Of a stretch of 64,000 nucleotides of DNA, positions 9,217-18,589 are shown in pieces. The notes under the pieces are model-generated. The model had not been told where the DNA came from. It saw nothing but the letters and a program-made list of their open reading frames with translations, and did not search any database. The DNA lies in assembly GCA_038131795.1 (NCBI GenBank), contig JAYPQE010000003.1:1922001-1986000 (forward strand), written 5' to 3'. Numbering within the stretch: the first letter of the stretch is position 1; every line of letters begins with the position of its first letter. The stretch comes from Eutrophobius brisbanensis (GTDB lineage: Bacteria; Pseudomonadota; Gammaproteobacteria; Eutrophobiales; Eutrophobiaceae). Made by a program: the position numbers and the translations under genes.

Positions 9217-10293
9217 CTATCTGAATGAGTTTATTGTCTGGGCTAACACATCTTCGTCAAACGCATCAGTCACTACTGACTCGCCTATGGATTTTAGTAA
9301 TACCAGCTTCAGCTTGCCATGACTGACCTTCTTATCAACTGACATTAATTCACGCAGATCTGTGCCTTTTAACTGCTCTGGCAGCTTATTCGGCAGTCCG
9401 GCTGACTGGATCAGATTGGCTATTCTTGCGTAGTCTTGATCCGATAGATAACCCATCAAATTAGACATATAAGAAGCCATCATCATACCCAGGCCTACTG
9501 CCTCACCATGTAACCAGGATGAGTATTCCAGTCCGGTTTCAACTGCATGACCAAAGGTATGCCCAAGGTTGAGTGTTGCCCTTACACCTTTTTCTGTTTC
9601 GTCTTCTGCTACAACTTCAGACTTGTTAACACACGATCTTTCGATTGCATACTCAAGCGTCTGTGCCTGTTGGGCCAACAATGCTTCGATATTTTCTTCC
9701 AGCCAGACAAAAAATTTCTCGTCCCGGATCAGGCCATATTTAATAACTTCTGCAAGTCCCGCCTTGAATTCCCTGTCTGGTAAACTTCTGAGTACACTCA
9801 CATCAGCAATTACACCGCATGGCTGATGAAAGGCGCCGATCATGTTTTTACCCATAGGGTGATTAACTGCAGTTTTACCCCCCACAGAAGAATCGACCTG
9901 GGCAAGCAAGGTAGTAGGCACCTGCAGAAATTGTATCCCACGCTGATAACATGCCGCGACAAATCCTATTAAATCACCCACTACGCCTCCGCCCAAAGCA
10001 ATCAGGCATCCCGTCCTGGAGAATCGTCGGGTTAACAGTTCAGTAATGATATTATTCAAATTGGTCAGGTTCTTTTGATCTTCGCCTGGTGGCAAAACAT
10101 ACGTACCTACATCAAACTCACTTAAGGCGCCCAGAACATCTGCAAGATATCTCGACTCTATATTGGAATCGGTAATGACCAGCACCTGGTTTGTTTTAAT
10201 TAAACTGGCATATGTTTGCGCATTGGCAATCAAGTCAGTTCCAATATAAATCGGATAACTCCTGTCTCCCAAATTTACAAATACTTCTCTCAT
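9217..10293 (-). CDS. aroB: 3-dehydroquinate synthase
   Basis: The second enzyme of the shikimate pathway, converting DAHP to 3-dehydroquinate with NAD+ and a divalent metal. The 358-residue length is normal. The NAD-binding LIALGGGVVGDLIGF lies at residues 97-111, the substrate-site DSSVGGKTAVNHP follows, and the metal ligands sit in AGLAEVIKYGLI, NLGHTFGHAVE and LHGEAVGLGMM. The start codon overlaps the aroK stop by 4 bp (ATGA), so the aroK-aroB pair is translationally coupled and dgt follows in the same direction. Confidence 0.97.
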   Translation of the reverse strand: MREVFVNLGDRSYPIYIGTDLIANAQTYASLIKTNQVLVITDSNIESRYLADVLGALSEFDVGTYVLPPGEDQKNLTNLNNIITELLTRRFSRTGCLIALGGGVVGDLIGFVAACYQRGIQFLQVPTTLLAQVDSSVGGKTAVNHPMGKNMIGAFHQPCGVIADVSVLRSLPDREFKAGLAEVIKYGLIRDEKFFVWLEENIEALLAQQAQTLEYAIERSCVNKSEVVAEDETEKGVRATLNLGHTFGHAVETGLEYSSWLHGEAVGLGMMMASYMSNLMGYLSDQDYARIANLIQSAGLPNKLPEQLKGTDLRELMSVDKKVSHGKLKLVLLKSIGESVVTDAFDEDVLAQTINSFR

Positions 10294-10808
10294 TTTTCCT
10301 CAATCAATGTACAAATTTCATTAATAATGCGGTTAGCCGTTTTCTTGTCTACATTTATTTTATAGTCAGCCGCTTCATCGTAAATGGGTTTTCTGACTTT
10401 TAACAATTCAGTAATTGTTTTTAATTTGTTTTTGGTTGCCAATAACGGCCGATTATTATCATAGGCTGTTCTCTTTACAATAAGTTCGGGGCTTGCCTCC
10501 AGATAAATCACTATCCCATTTTCACTTAAATGCTTGCGGTTTGTCTCAGACAGAATAGCGCCGCCACCTGTTGCCAGAACCACATTATCTTCTGCAATTA
10601 GTATTTCCAGGGCCTTCGATTCCCATTCCCTGAACCCCGGCTCTCCTTCTAAATCAAAAATCAGGTTAATCGTCGCACCTGTGTTTTTTTCAATCTCTCT
10701 ATCTGAATCAAAAAAAAGCTTGCCCAGCTTTTTGGCCAGTTTTTTTCCAATCGTTGTCTTTCCCGCCCCCATGGGGCCAATCAGGTAGATATTATCTTTC
10801 TTAGACAT
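10290..10808 (-). CDS. aroK: Shikimate kinase
   Basis: Phosphorylates shikimate at the 3-hydroxyl with ATP. The Walker A loop GPMGAGKTTIGKK sits 10 residues after the chosen start. The FDSDREIEKNTG shikimate-site motif, the FREWE segment and the GGGAIL motif follow, then a lid with RPLL. I chose the ATG at 10808 because MSKKDNIYLIGPMGAGKTT aligns with the usual AroK N-terminus. The frame stays open upstream to an in-frame ATG (10814) and a TTG (10838), and no Shine-Dalgarno sequence clearly decides. The result is 172 residues, normal for AroK. Confidence 0.95.
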   Translation of the reverse strand: MSKKDNIYLIGPMGAGKTTIGKKLAKKLGKLFFDSDREIEKNTGATINLIFDLEGEPGFREWESKALEILIAEDNVVLATGGGAILSETNRKHLSENGIVIYLEASPELIVKRTAYDNNRPLLATKNKLKTITELLKVRKPIYDEAADYKINVDKKTANRIINEICTLIEEK

Positions 10809-10886
10809 TGTCATTGAATCTTTTGTCGGGTCGCACAATAGAATAAGTTTAAATCGTGCATAAGGATATCACTAAATATAAAAGCA

Positions 10887-10921
10887 AAAAAAAATGTGAC
10901 TGGATTAACCCAGTCACATTT
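10887..10921 (-). terminator. Intrinsic terminator of pilMNOPQ
   Basis: A perfect 12-bp stem (10892-10903 with 10910-10921; arm aaatgtgactgg) and a 6-nt loop are followed on the minus strand by an uninterrupted run of T. It lies 28 bp past the pilQ stop codon and before aroK, so it should stop pilus operon transcription from entering aroKB-dgt. Confidence 0.92.
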
Positions 10922-10948
10922 CAAGGTCTATATACAACTTAGTTATTG

Positions 10949-13084
10949 TTATAGCGTTAAATCTTCTTTAATGATCCTGGGTGTCACAAAAATCAGCAGC
11001 TCAGTTCGTGACCTCTCAACCCTGTTCTTCTTAAACAGAAATCCAAGGTAGGGAAGGTCACCAAAGAAAGGCACCCTGTCTGATGAATTTCTATCAACCT
11101 GGTTATATATTCCACCCAACACAATGGTTTCACCATCATCTACCAGCACGTTGGTCGCAACATTACGTGTATTGATAGGCGGTGTACCTAAAACGTCTGG
11201 TGAGCCACGTGAGTTCTGGGTGACATTCAAGTCCAGTAAAATCCTGTCATCAGGCGTGATTTGTGGAGTCACAGTCAATGACAGTGTGGCATCTATAAAT
11301 GATACTGAGGTCGCACCACTGGAGGTGGCTGCCTGATAAGGAATCTGAACACCAGATTCAATAATAGCTTCGGACTGGTTGGCGGTAATCACCTTGGGAC
11401 TGGCTATATCTTCACCACGCCCCTCTGCCAACAAGGCAGACAGTTCCAGCTGAAGAAGATAAGAACCAATCTTGCCGACAGCCAGATCAAACGTGGATGT
11501 GGCGCCAGCAACCGGCAGGTTGACCATTAAATTATCAATCCCACCCGTATTGAATGAGGTTGCGTTTGGTTCGAATGATGTTCTTCCAGGTAAACCTCCG
11601 CCAATGACACCGAAGAGTTCGCCATTAATCTGATCTTCCTGACTGGTATGTTTTCCATAACCGAACTGTACACCCAGATCCCGGGTAAAGTTCTCGTCGG
11701 CATTGACGATACGGGATTCAATCATCACCTGCCTGACAGGAATGTCCAGTTTCGAAATCATATCGCGAATGGCTTCCAGACTGGCAGCAACGTCCTGAAT
11801 AATCAGGGTATTTGTCCGCTCATCTATTGAGACACTGCCACGATCTGACAGCAAACTCGTTTCACCGGCCTGAATCAGGCCAGCAAAATCTGCCGCATTA
11901 GCATAATTAATCTGAATAAATTCAGTTCTCAAAGGCGACAGCTCTTCCACCTGTCGCTGCGACTCAAGCTCCAGTCTCTCCCTGGCCGCAATCTCTTCCT
12001 GCGGCCCGACCATCATGACATTGCCGGCCTGACGCATGGCCAAACCTTTAGATTTAAGAATAATATCCAGTGCCTGGTCCCAGGGCACATTACGTAATCG
12101 CAGCGTCACACTGCCAGACACCGTATCACTGGCAACAAGGTTCAGACCGGTAAAATCCGCAATTAACTGCAGCACCGCACGGACCTCGATGTCCTGAAAG
12201 TTCAATGACAATCTTTCACCGGTGAATCCGAATTGCTGACGTTGCAGCTCTTCCTGCTCCTGTGCTGTCAATGGCGTTACTTCAATGGTAAATACGTTAC
12301 CGGATTGATAAGCAAGATGATCATATTGATCATTCACCGTGGTGATTTCCATACGCGCACCCTGAGAACTGGATGTGGTATCAATCTCTTTTACCGGTGT
12401 TGAAAAATCAATAACATCAAGTCGCCTGTCAAGATTGGATGGCAGGGAGACAGAAATAAAATCAACAAATATGCTGCCACCTTCTTCACCGAGATTCACG
12501 GAGGCATTTGGGCTGGACAAAGTCACAATAATCCTGCCTTCACCATCGTCACCACGACGAAAATCAATATTTTCAATACTGGGGCCCGACGAACTGCTGG
12601 CCTGTCTGGTTGAGAAAGATGATGATGAAGTAGATGACATAGAGGAAGTACCAGCATCTGCTGCCCCCACAGTCAATATAAGAGATGAGCCTTGTAAGTT
12701 CATTTTATAACCCACTGAACGTACCAGGTTCACAACCACACGGGTACGACCGGCGGCTTCCACGGCAACAATACCCAACACATCACCAATACCAATCGTT
12801 TGATTATTATCATCCAGGTTCAAATCAACATCAGGCAGGTCGATTGCGATACGTGCTGGATTATCGATAGTGAAATTAACAGGCTCCTCTGAAAGTGATT
12901 CAGAAAACATCATATTGATCTGTACCCTTTCGCCCGGGAGTGATGAATACTCCACATTGTCCAGAGACACTGCTATTGCATTACCCTGGATTATCAACCC
13001 TAATAATAATGCACTTACTTTCAGCAAGTTTGTAATTGACATTTTCGATAACCCCGTGTTTGTCAATGATTTTGTAAAACGCAT
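10949..13084 (-). CDS. pilQ: Type IV pilus secretin PilQ
   Basis: The outer-membrane secretin ring through which the type IV pilus leaves the cell. The 711-residue protein has an N-terminal signal segment (LLKVSALLLGLIIQGNAIA), an AMIN domain, a Ser-rich linker near 150-170, and a second AMIN-like region. The N0/N1 secretin domains follow (LNFQDIEVRAVLQLIADFTGLN), then the C-terminal secretin core with the VPFFGDLPYLGFLF signature and an LLIFVTPRI ending. It is the last gene of pilMNOPQ, 17 bp after pilP. A second Met at residue 15 is a possible alternative start and would still leave the signal peptide. Confidence 0.97.
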   Translation of the reverse strand: MRFTKSLTNTGLSKMSITNLLKVSALLLGLIIQGNAIAVSLDNVEYSSLPGERVQINMMFSESLSEEPVNFTIDNPARIAIDLPDVDLNLDDNNQTIGIGDVLGIVAVEAAGRTRVVVNLVRSVGYKMNLQGSSLILTVGAADAGTSSMSSTSSSSFSTRQASSSSGPSIENIDFRRGDDGEGRIIVTLSSPNASVNLGEEGGSIFVDFISVSLPSNLDRRLDVIDFSTPVKEIDTTSSSQGARMEITTVNDQYDHLAYQSGNVFTIEVTPLTAQEQEELQRQQFGFTGERLSLNFQDIEVRAVLQLIADFTGLNLVASDTVSGSVTLRLRNVPWDQALDIILKSKGLAMRQAGNVMMVGPQEEIAARERLELESQRQVEELSPLRTEFIQINYANAADFAGLIQAGETSLLSDRGSVSIDERTNTLIIQDVAASLEAIRDMISKLDIPVRQVMIESRIVNADENFTRDLGVQFGYGKHTSQEDQINGELFGVIGGGLPGRTSFEPNATSFNTGGIDNLMVNLPVAGATSTFDLAVGKIGSYLLQLELSALLAEGRGEDIASPKVITANQSEAIIESGVQIPYQAATSSGATSVSFIDATLSLTVTPQITPDDRILLDLNVTQNSRGSPDVLGTPPINTRNVATNVLVDDGETIVLGGIYNQVDRNSSDRVPFFGDLPYLGFLFKKNRVERSRTELLIFVTPRIIKEDLTL

Positions 13085-13101
13085 AATGAATACCCCGATG
13101 A

Positions 13102-13659
13102 CTATTGTTCAATTAAGGCGAGAGCTGCCTGCCGTTCTTCCCAGCGTCCCTGATTATTTCTAACGATTTCTCTAAGCTCTATTCGATCTTCAAATATATT
13201 TACAATTTTACCGATGTTCCGCCCCATATAATTCCCAACACTGACCCTGTGCACTATGCCATCGGGATCAACTACGATTCCCCAATGCTCTGCCTGGTCT
13301 TCCATGGTGCCAACCATTCTCAGGCTGTCCAGTTCATACTCTTCCAGTTCTTCCCTGTTTCTGTTTTTTATTTCCATTTCCATCTCACGAGTCAACCCTG
13401 TATCAACCACTTCTTCCTGTTGTGGAGGACGTTGCTCATAAAACAGCTGAAACGGATCAACGCAATCCATTTCAGCACATTGATAAGAATAAGCTTCATA
13501 AGGGCGAATTTCGGGCAATGGCTCTATACGTCCACCCGGTCTTGCCAACATCTCCTGGATATATTGTTCAAGATCACTGATATCAGGTGAAACACAACCG
13601 CCCATAAAGACAACGCCAGTTACCACAATGAATAATCGAAGAAGTTTATAGTTTTTCAC
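13102..13659 (-). CDS. pilP: Type IV pilus lipoprotein PilP
   Basis: An inner-membrane lipoprotein that links the PilN/PilO platform to PilQ. It is 185 residues long, with a signal peptide ending in a lipobox (VFMGGC, Cys at about residue 22). The acidic, coil-rich middle contains the EYELDSLRMVGTM segment typical of the PilP beta domain. The C-terminal half (WGIVVDPDGIVHRVSVGNYMG) matches the family fold that contacts the secretin. It overlaps the pilO stop by one base, consistent with tight coupling in the operon. Confidence 0.94.
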   Translation of the reverse strand: MKNYKLLRLFIVVTGVVFMGGCVSPDISDLEQYIQEMLARPGGRIEPLPEIRPYEAYSYQCAEMDCVDPFQLFYEQRPPQQEEVVDTGLTREMEMEIKNRNREELEEYELDSLRMVGTMEDQAEHWGIVVDPDGIVHRVSVGNYMGRNIGKIVNIFEDRIELREIVRNNQGRWEERQAALALIEQ

Positions 13660-14246
13660 TATTCATTCTCCCCAATCGCCCGGTACGTAATTGCAACGGC
13701 CGACATCGCAAGCTTGCCGTTATCTAATTTGCTTATGTTGATATTGTGCGTCGTTACAATCCTGGGTAACTGGGCAATACCACTGATAAATTCACCAAAC
13801 TGGTGATAATCCCCGTGGACACTGATATCAATTGGAAGCTTTGAGTAAAATTCTGCGGGCACTTCAGGGCGAGGTTTAAATAAATCAAATTCAAGCCCTG
13901 CAGACAAGCCTGCTTGAGATACGTCAACAATCAGACCGGCGATTTCAGTTTGATTAGGCAACTGCCTTAACATGTCCCCAAAAGACTGTTCCATCTCTAT
14001 CATCTGTTCTTTCAAAGCATTGAGGTTTGCAGCCCTTCGTTGCTTAACATCAAATGTTTCCTTATGTTCTGCCTCTTTTATAATCTCAGCATTAAGCGTT
14101 TCTCTTTGTACACTTAAATCAAAGTGCCAACCTGCATAAATCAGGATCACCATTACAATTACACCCAAACCCAATTGAAAAGGGATTGGCCACATTCCAG
14201 GATTGTTTGGATCAAGGTTCTGGATGTCTTCAAGTATATTGTTCAT
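13659..14246 (-). CDS. pilO: Type IV pilus inner-membrane protein PilO
   Basis: A bitopic inner-membrane protein of the pilus alignment complex. Its 195 residues comprise a short cytoplasmic N-terminus, one transmembrane helix (LGLGVIVMVILIYAGW, about 27-42), a periplasmic coiled coil (about 45-95) and a ferredoxin-like domain. The length and the conserved QTEIAGLIVDVSQAGLSAG segment fit PilO. It overlaps pilN by 4 bp and pilP by 1 bp. Confidence 0.94.
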   Translation of the reverse strand: MNNILEDIQNLDPNNPGMWPIPFQLGLGVIVMVILIYAGWHFDLSVQRETLNAEIIKEAEHKETFDVKQRRAANLNALKEQMIEMEQSFGDMLRQLPNQTEIAGLIVDVSQAGLSAGLEFDLFKPRPEVPAEFYSKLPIDISVHGDYHQFGEFISGIAQLPRIVTTHNINISKLDNGKLAMSAVAITYRAIGENE

Positions 14247-14806
14247 TCTTCTTCGCCCTCAGCTTTCGGTATTACCTGACTAAACCGTAATGTAAATTGA
14301 CTGACGCGATTCCCCACTTCATTTGTTGCCTGAATAATATCCAGGGCAGGATTAGCTAACCATTCTGAGGCTTCCAGATTCCTCATTAATGACGAGACCC
14401 TGGCATTAGACTGTGCAACGCCAACAATTGTGATGCCCGGACCGTACTGAGCAATACTGTTGATGCTGACACCTTCAGGCAAACTGTTCACCAGCTCATC
14501 AAAAAATCTCACAATCAATGGTCTGTTTGTCTGCAACTGCTCAATAGCCCGCATGCGGTCGAGCAGGCGGCGTTTTTCTGCTTCAAGGTTTTGGATTTCC
14601 TGGATCTTTGTGTCCAGAAATTCAATTTGTTGCTCCATGTATTGATTACGCGCCAGCTGGGCATCAATTAACTGCGAATTATACATATGCAAAATCCCAA
14701 CGATGATGCCGGCTAATACTGCAAAAAAACCAATCAGGATTCCAAACTCCTGGGTCTTCTCTTTACGAGCTTCTTCGCGCCATGGTAATAAATTAATTCT
14801 TGCCAT
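14243..14806 (-). CDS. pilN: Type IV pilus assembly protein PilN
   Basis: The partner of PilO in the inner-membrane platform. The N-terminal MARINLLPWREEARKEK is the classic PilN motif whose INLLPWR segment binds the cytoplasmic protein PilM. A single transmembrane helix (FGILIGFFAVLAGIIVGIL) follows, then a periplasmic coiled coil and a Fimbrial_PilN-type domain. Its 187 residues are normal for the family. The start codon shares one base with the pilM stop, and the stop overlaps pilO by 4 bp. Confidence 0.96.
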   Translation of the reverse strand: MARINLLPWREEARKEKTQEFGILIGFFAVLAGIIVGILHMYNSQLIDAQLARNQYMEQQIEFLDTKIQEIQNLEAEKRRLLDRMRAIEQLQTNRPLIVRFFDELVNSLPEGVSINSIAQYGPGITIVGVAQSNARVSSLMRNLEASEWLANPALDIIQATNEVGNRVSQFTLRFSQVIPKAEGEEE

Positions 14807-15867
14807 TAGCCAAAACTCCTTAACGCGAGCCCACAGGACACCATCAATGCGGGTGCATCATTCGCCAGGGATTGAGCCGGTACCTTCGATGACAACGACA
14901 TGTTTGCAAACGGGTTGGCAACAATAGTTGGCACACCTGTTCGCTCTTGAATAATTTCTGCAATCCCTTCAATGGATGCGCAACCACCTGCCAGTATTAG
15001 ATGATCAATCTGGGTGATCTGGCTTGAGGAAAAAAAGAACTGTTCAGCGCGACTAATCTGCTGTGACATATTTTCTTTAAATGGATCCAGTACTTCCGGC
15101 ACATAATTTTCAGGCAGCCCGCCCTGTTTCTTTGCCAGACCTGCTTCCTCATAGGAAAGACCGTAGCGCCGCTGGATTTCCTCAGTCAGCTGTGCGCCGC
15201 CGAATTGTTGTTCTCTTGAATAAACAATTTTCAGATTTTCAAAGACACTGAATGTGGTTACAGAAGAACCGATATCGGCGACGGCGATGATATTGTTTTC
15301 ACCCCCACCCAGTTGGGTTTCAACAATTAGCTTTACTGCATTCTCTAATGCGAATGCCTCAATATCGATAACCTTGGTAGTCAGGCCACCCAGTTCCATC
15401 GCACCCACCCGGGCATCAACATTGTCTACCCTGGATGCTGCCAACATAACATCAACCCGGTCCGGGTTATTTTCATTAGGTCCAATCACTTCAAAATCCA
15501 TGGCCACCTCTTCAAGTGGGAATGGTATATATTGATCGGCTTCAATTTGAATCTGTGATTCCATATCGGCATCGGACAGATCCCCTGGCATCTCGATAAC
15601 CTTGGTAATCACTGATGAGCCGGCAACAGCAGCGGCTGCAGTTTTGAGTTTAGACCCTGACTTTTTAACGGCCCTTGCAATGACCTCGCCTACTGGCTCA
15701 ATTTCAGCTATATTCTTATCTACAACTGAATTTGACGGCAGGGCCTCCGCAGCATAACTTTCTACACGATAACTGTTGCCACTACGGGTCAGTTCGAGCA
15801 GTTTAACTGCGGTTGCGCTTATATCAACACCAAGCAAGGGTATCGACTTTTTCTTAAATGGAAACAC
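14806..15867 (-). CDS. pilM: Type IV pilus assembly ATPase-like PilM
   Basis: A cytoplasmic actin/FtsA-like protein that docks on the N-terminal peptide of PilN. The 353 residues show the LLGVDISATAVKLLEL phosphate-1 motif near the N-terminus, the phosphate-2-like IIAVADIGSSVTTFSVF segment, and the adenosine motif LILAGGCASIEGIAEII. These support nucleotide binding. It is the first gene of pilMNOPQ and is divergent from the PBP1A gene across a 190-bp AT-rich gap, the arrangement seen in many Pseudomonas-like genomes. Confidence 0.96.
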   Translation of the reverse strand: MFPFKKKSIPLLGVDISATAVKLLELTRSGNSYRVESYAAEALPSNSVVDKNIAEIEPVGEVIARAVKKSGSKLKTAAAAVAGSSVITKVIEMPGDLSDADMESQIQIEADQYIPFPLEEVAMDFEVIGPNENNPDRVDVMLAASRVDNVDARVGAMELGGLTTKVIDIEAFALENAVKLIVETQLGGGENNIIAVADIGSSVTTFSVFENLKIVYSREQQFGGAQLTEEIQRRYGLSYEEAGLAKKQGGLPENYVPEVLDPFKENMSQQISRAEQFFFSSSQITQIDHLILAGGCASIEGIAEIIQERTGVPTIVANPFANMSLSSKVPAQSLANDAPALMVSCGLALRSFG

Positions 15868-16057
15868 AAATTTTTCCTTTTAATGTCATAAGTTATATCG
15901 CATTCGTATAATGTAACTTTAACTTCCTTCAGCAACTATAGTCAACATAATTATATAAAACAAACCCTTTTTTATGAAAATTAAAAATAGTTATCAAAAA
16001 AATATATTTTCTTACAAAAACGGAACATATGGTTATTTTTGATTTACACTACACAAT
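15868..16057. promoter_or_regulatory. Divergent promoter region pilM / PBP1A
   Basis: A 190-bp, very AT-rich gap between divergent starts. Both the pilus operon and the PBP1A gene must be transcribed from here. Several A/T tracts occur, but I cannot assign a particular -35/-10 pair with confidence. Confidence 0.5.
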
Positions 16058-18535
16058 ATGTTGAGGTATTTACTAAAATCTCTGGTTATCCTGTCTGTTT
16101 TGGGCGTCCTCGCTCTGGGCGTTGTATCGGCCGTTATTATCCCCGATTTACCGGATGTTGAAGAATTAAAAGATGTGCAGATGCAGATCCCACTGCGGGT
16201 CTATTCCAACGAAGGATCTTTGATTGCAGAGTTTGGTGAGAAACGCCGCGTCCCCGTGAAATTTGAAGATACTCCTGAGCTTCTGGTTAATGCCTTCATT
16301 GCTTCAGAAGATGATCGTTTCTATCAGCACCCGGGCGTTGACTGGCAGGGTATAACCCGTGCGGTAATCAACCTGATCCGAACCGGTGAGAAAACGGTTG
16401 GTGGCAGCACCATTACTATGCAGGTCGCGAGAAACTTCTTTTTAAGTCGTGAACGTACTTACCTTAGAAAACTAAACGAAGTTTACCTGGCATTAAAAAT
16501 TGAACAGGAGCTGACCAAGGAAGAGATCATGGAGTTATACGTCAATGTGATTTACCTTGGTCAACGAGCCTATGGTGTTGGCGCAGCGGCACAGGTCTAT
16601 TACGGGACAACACTGGATAACCTCAACCTCGCACAACTTGCCATGATTGCCGGCCTTCCCAAGGCACCCTCTACCACCAACCCGGTCACTAACCGACAAC
16701 GTGCCCTGACAAGACGGACATACGTTCTAAGACGCATGTTTGAAGAGGGATACATTACGGAACAAGAATACCAGCAAGCTGATAACACACCTGCTACAGC
16801 AAGTTTACATACACCTACCATAGACCTTGAAGCACCTTATGTAGCGGAAATGGTCAGACAGGAAATGGTGGACCGCTATGGTGATGATGCAACAACAATG
16901 GGTTACCGGGTTTATACAACTATAAATGATAAAAACCAGGTTGCTGCAAATCATGCCTTGAGGTCTGCGGTCTTGCAATATGATTTAAGGCATGGCTATC
17001 GTGGTCCTGAAACCCATATCGATCTTGAAGGCAATGAACCACAACAATCACACCTGGAGTTACTGGATTCATATCCAGTCATCGCAAACCTGTATCCTGC
17101 CCTGGTGACCGATGTTCGCGACCAATCCATTACCGTTTATCTGTCAGGCATTGGAGGCATTGATATCGAATGGGACAACCTCAGTTGGGCAAGAAAATAT
17201 ATCAATGAAAACATACGGGGCAAACAACCCGAGTTTGCAAATGAAATTGTTGCCGTTGGTGATGTGGTCAGGATCAAAGAAGACGACCTTGGCCAATGGG
17301 TATTGTCTCAGCTGCCCAAGGTTGAAGGCGCTATCGTTTCAATGGATCCTGCAAACGGGGCAACCCTGGCGCTCACTGGCGGTTTTGATTTCTATAGAAG
17401 TAATTTTAACCGTGTCATACAGGCAAAGCGTCAGCCCGGCTCAGGATTTAAACCATTCATTTATTCCGCGGCATTAAATGAAGGTTTTACCGCGGCGAGT
17501 ATTATCAATGATGCACCACTGGTAAAGGAATTTCCTGGCATTGAAGATGCCTGGCGTCCAGAAAACTATAGCGGCAAGTATTTTGGTCCAACCCGACTTC
17601 GCGAAGCCCTGATTGCCTCCAGAAACATTATCTCCATTCGACTCCTGGATGCCATTGGCATCGATACGGCCATGAAGCATTTTGAAAAATTTGGTTTCAA
17701 TACGGAGAACCTGCCTCATAGCCTGTCACTGGCACTAGGCAGTGGAGACCTCTCACCCTGGGAAATGGCATCAGCATATAACGTCTTCGCAAATGGTGGA
17801 TTTAGAGTCGAACCGTATTACATACAGAAGATCACAAATGATAGAGGCGAATTGATTTTCGAAGCCGACCCACTGGTGGTCTGTGAAGAGTGTATCAAGG
17901 CCGAAAAACATAAAATTAAAAACACATTAGATAATGGTCCTGACACACCTGCCATAGACAGCATCATCACAACAGATAGCATGGAGAACTTGAATCTCCA
18001 TACGGGAGACACCCCCGGACATGGACGTTATGCCCCCAAAACGGTGGATGCGGACAATGTCTGGATTATGAATTCAATTACGCGCGACGTAATACGTCGG
18101 GGGACCGGCACCCGTGCATTAATATTAAACAGAAAGGACATCGGCGGAAAAACCGGCACCACTAATGATCAGAAAGACGCCTGGTTTTTTGGCTACAATC
18201 CATCCATCGTTGCTGTTGCCTGGGTTGGGTTTGATGACTTCAGGGAACTGGGAAGAATCGAAGTGGGTGGTCGAGCAGCCTTGCCCATGTGGATAGATTA
18301 CATGCGCGTGGTCCTGGCGGACATGCCGGAAAACCCCATTATTCAACCCCCGGGCCTCATCACCGCCCGCATCGATCCCAAAACAGGTAAACTGGCCACT
18401 GCCACAAATCCTGACGCAGTATTTGAGGTTTTCCGTGCGGGCAATGCACCCACAGAAGTTGAAGAACAAACAGGAACAGCTGATCCATTTACGGACCGGG
18501 TTACGATTCCCGATACACCTGTGCAGTTGTTTTAA
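16058..18535 (+). CDS. mrcA: Penicillin-binding protein 1A (bifunctional)
   Basis: A class A PBP that polymerises lipid II and cross-links peptidoglycan in the periplasm. The 825 residues begin with an N-terminal membrane anchor. The glycosyltransferase domain has catalytic Glu84 in ASEDDRFYQHPGVDW and the GGSTITMQVARN motif. An OB-like insertion typical of PBP1A follows, then the transpeptidase with S462-x-x-K465 (PGSGFKPF) and KTG at 698-700 (GGKTGTTNDQKDAWF). It is divergent from pilM, matching the usual ponA-pilM linkage. The symbol mrcA (ponA) is by family and context; a 1B-type enzyme is unlikely given the insertion and the neighbours. Confidence 0.95.
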   Translation: MLRYLLKSLVILSVLGVLALGVVSAVIIPDLPDVEELKDVQMQIPLRVYSNEGSLIAEFGEKRRVPVKFEDTPELLVNAFIASEDDRFYQHPGVDWQGITRAVINLIRTGEKTVGGSTITMQVARNFFLSRERTYLRKLNEVYLALKIEQELTKEEIMELYVNVIYLGQRAYGVGAAAQVYYGTTLDNLNLAQLAMIAGLPKAPSTTNPVTNRQRALTRRTYVLRRMFEEGYITEQEYQQADNTPATASLHTPTIDLEAPYVAEMVRQEMVDRYGDDATTMGYRVYTTINDKNQVAANHALRSAVLQYDLRHGYRGPETHIDLEGNEPQQSHLELLDSYPVIANLYPALVTDVRDQSITVYLSGIGGIDIEWDNLSWARKYINENIRGKQPEFANEIVAVGDVVRIKEDDLGQWVLSQLPKVEGAIVSMDPANGATLALTGGFDFYRSNFNRVIQAKRQPGSGFKPFIYSAALNEGFTAASIINDAPLVKEFPGIEDAWRPENYSGKYFGPTRLREALIASRNIISIRLLDAIGIDTAMKHFEKFGFNTENLPHSLSLALGSGDLSPWEMASAYNVFANGGFRVEPYYIQKITNDRGELIFEADPLVVCEECIKAEKHKIKNTLDNGPDTPAIDSIITTDSMENLNLHTGDTPGHGRYAPKTVDADNVWIMNSITRDVIRRGTGTRALILNRKDIGGKTGTTNDQKDAWFFGYNPSIVAVAWVGFDDFRELGRIEVGGRAALPMWIDYMRVVLADMPENPIIQPPGLITARIDPKTGKLATATNPDAVFEVFRAGNAPTEVEEQTGTADPFTDRVTIPDTPVQLF

Positions 18536-18589
18536 CCGGATTGATATAAGTATCATCCGTCCTCACTGTTCGTTAAACACCTTACCAAG

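Noticed and set aside
15254..15535. Open frames on the opposite strand of pilM and many other genes
   Set aside because: They are shadows of the real coding strand, with skewed composition and no family features.
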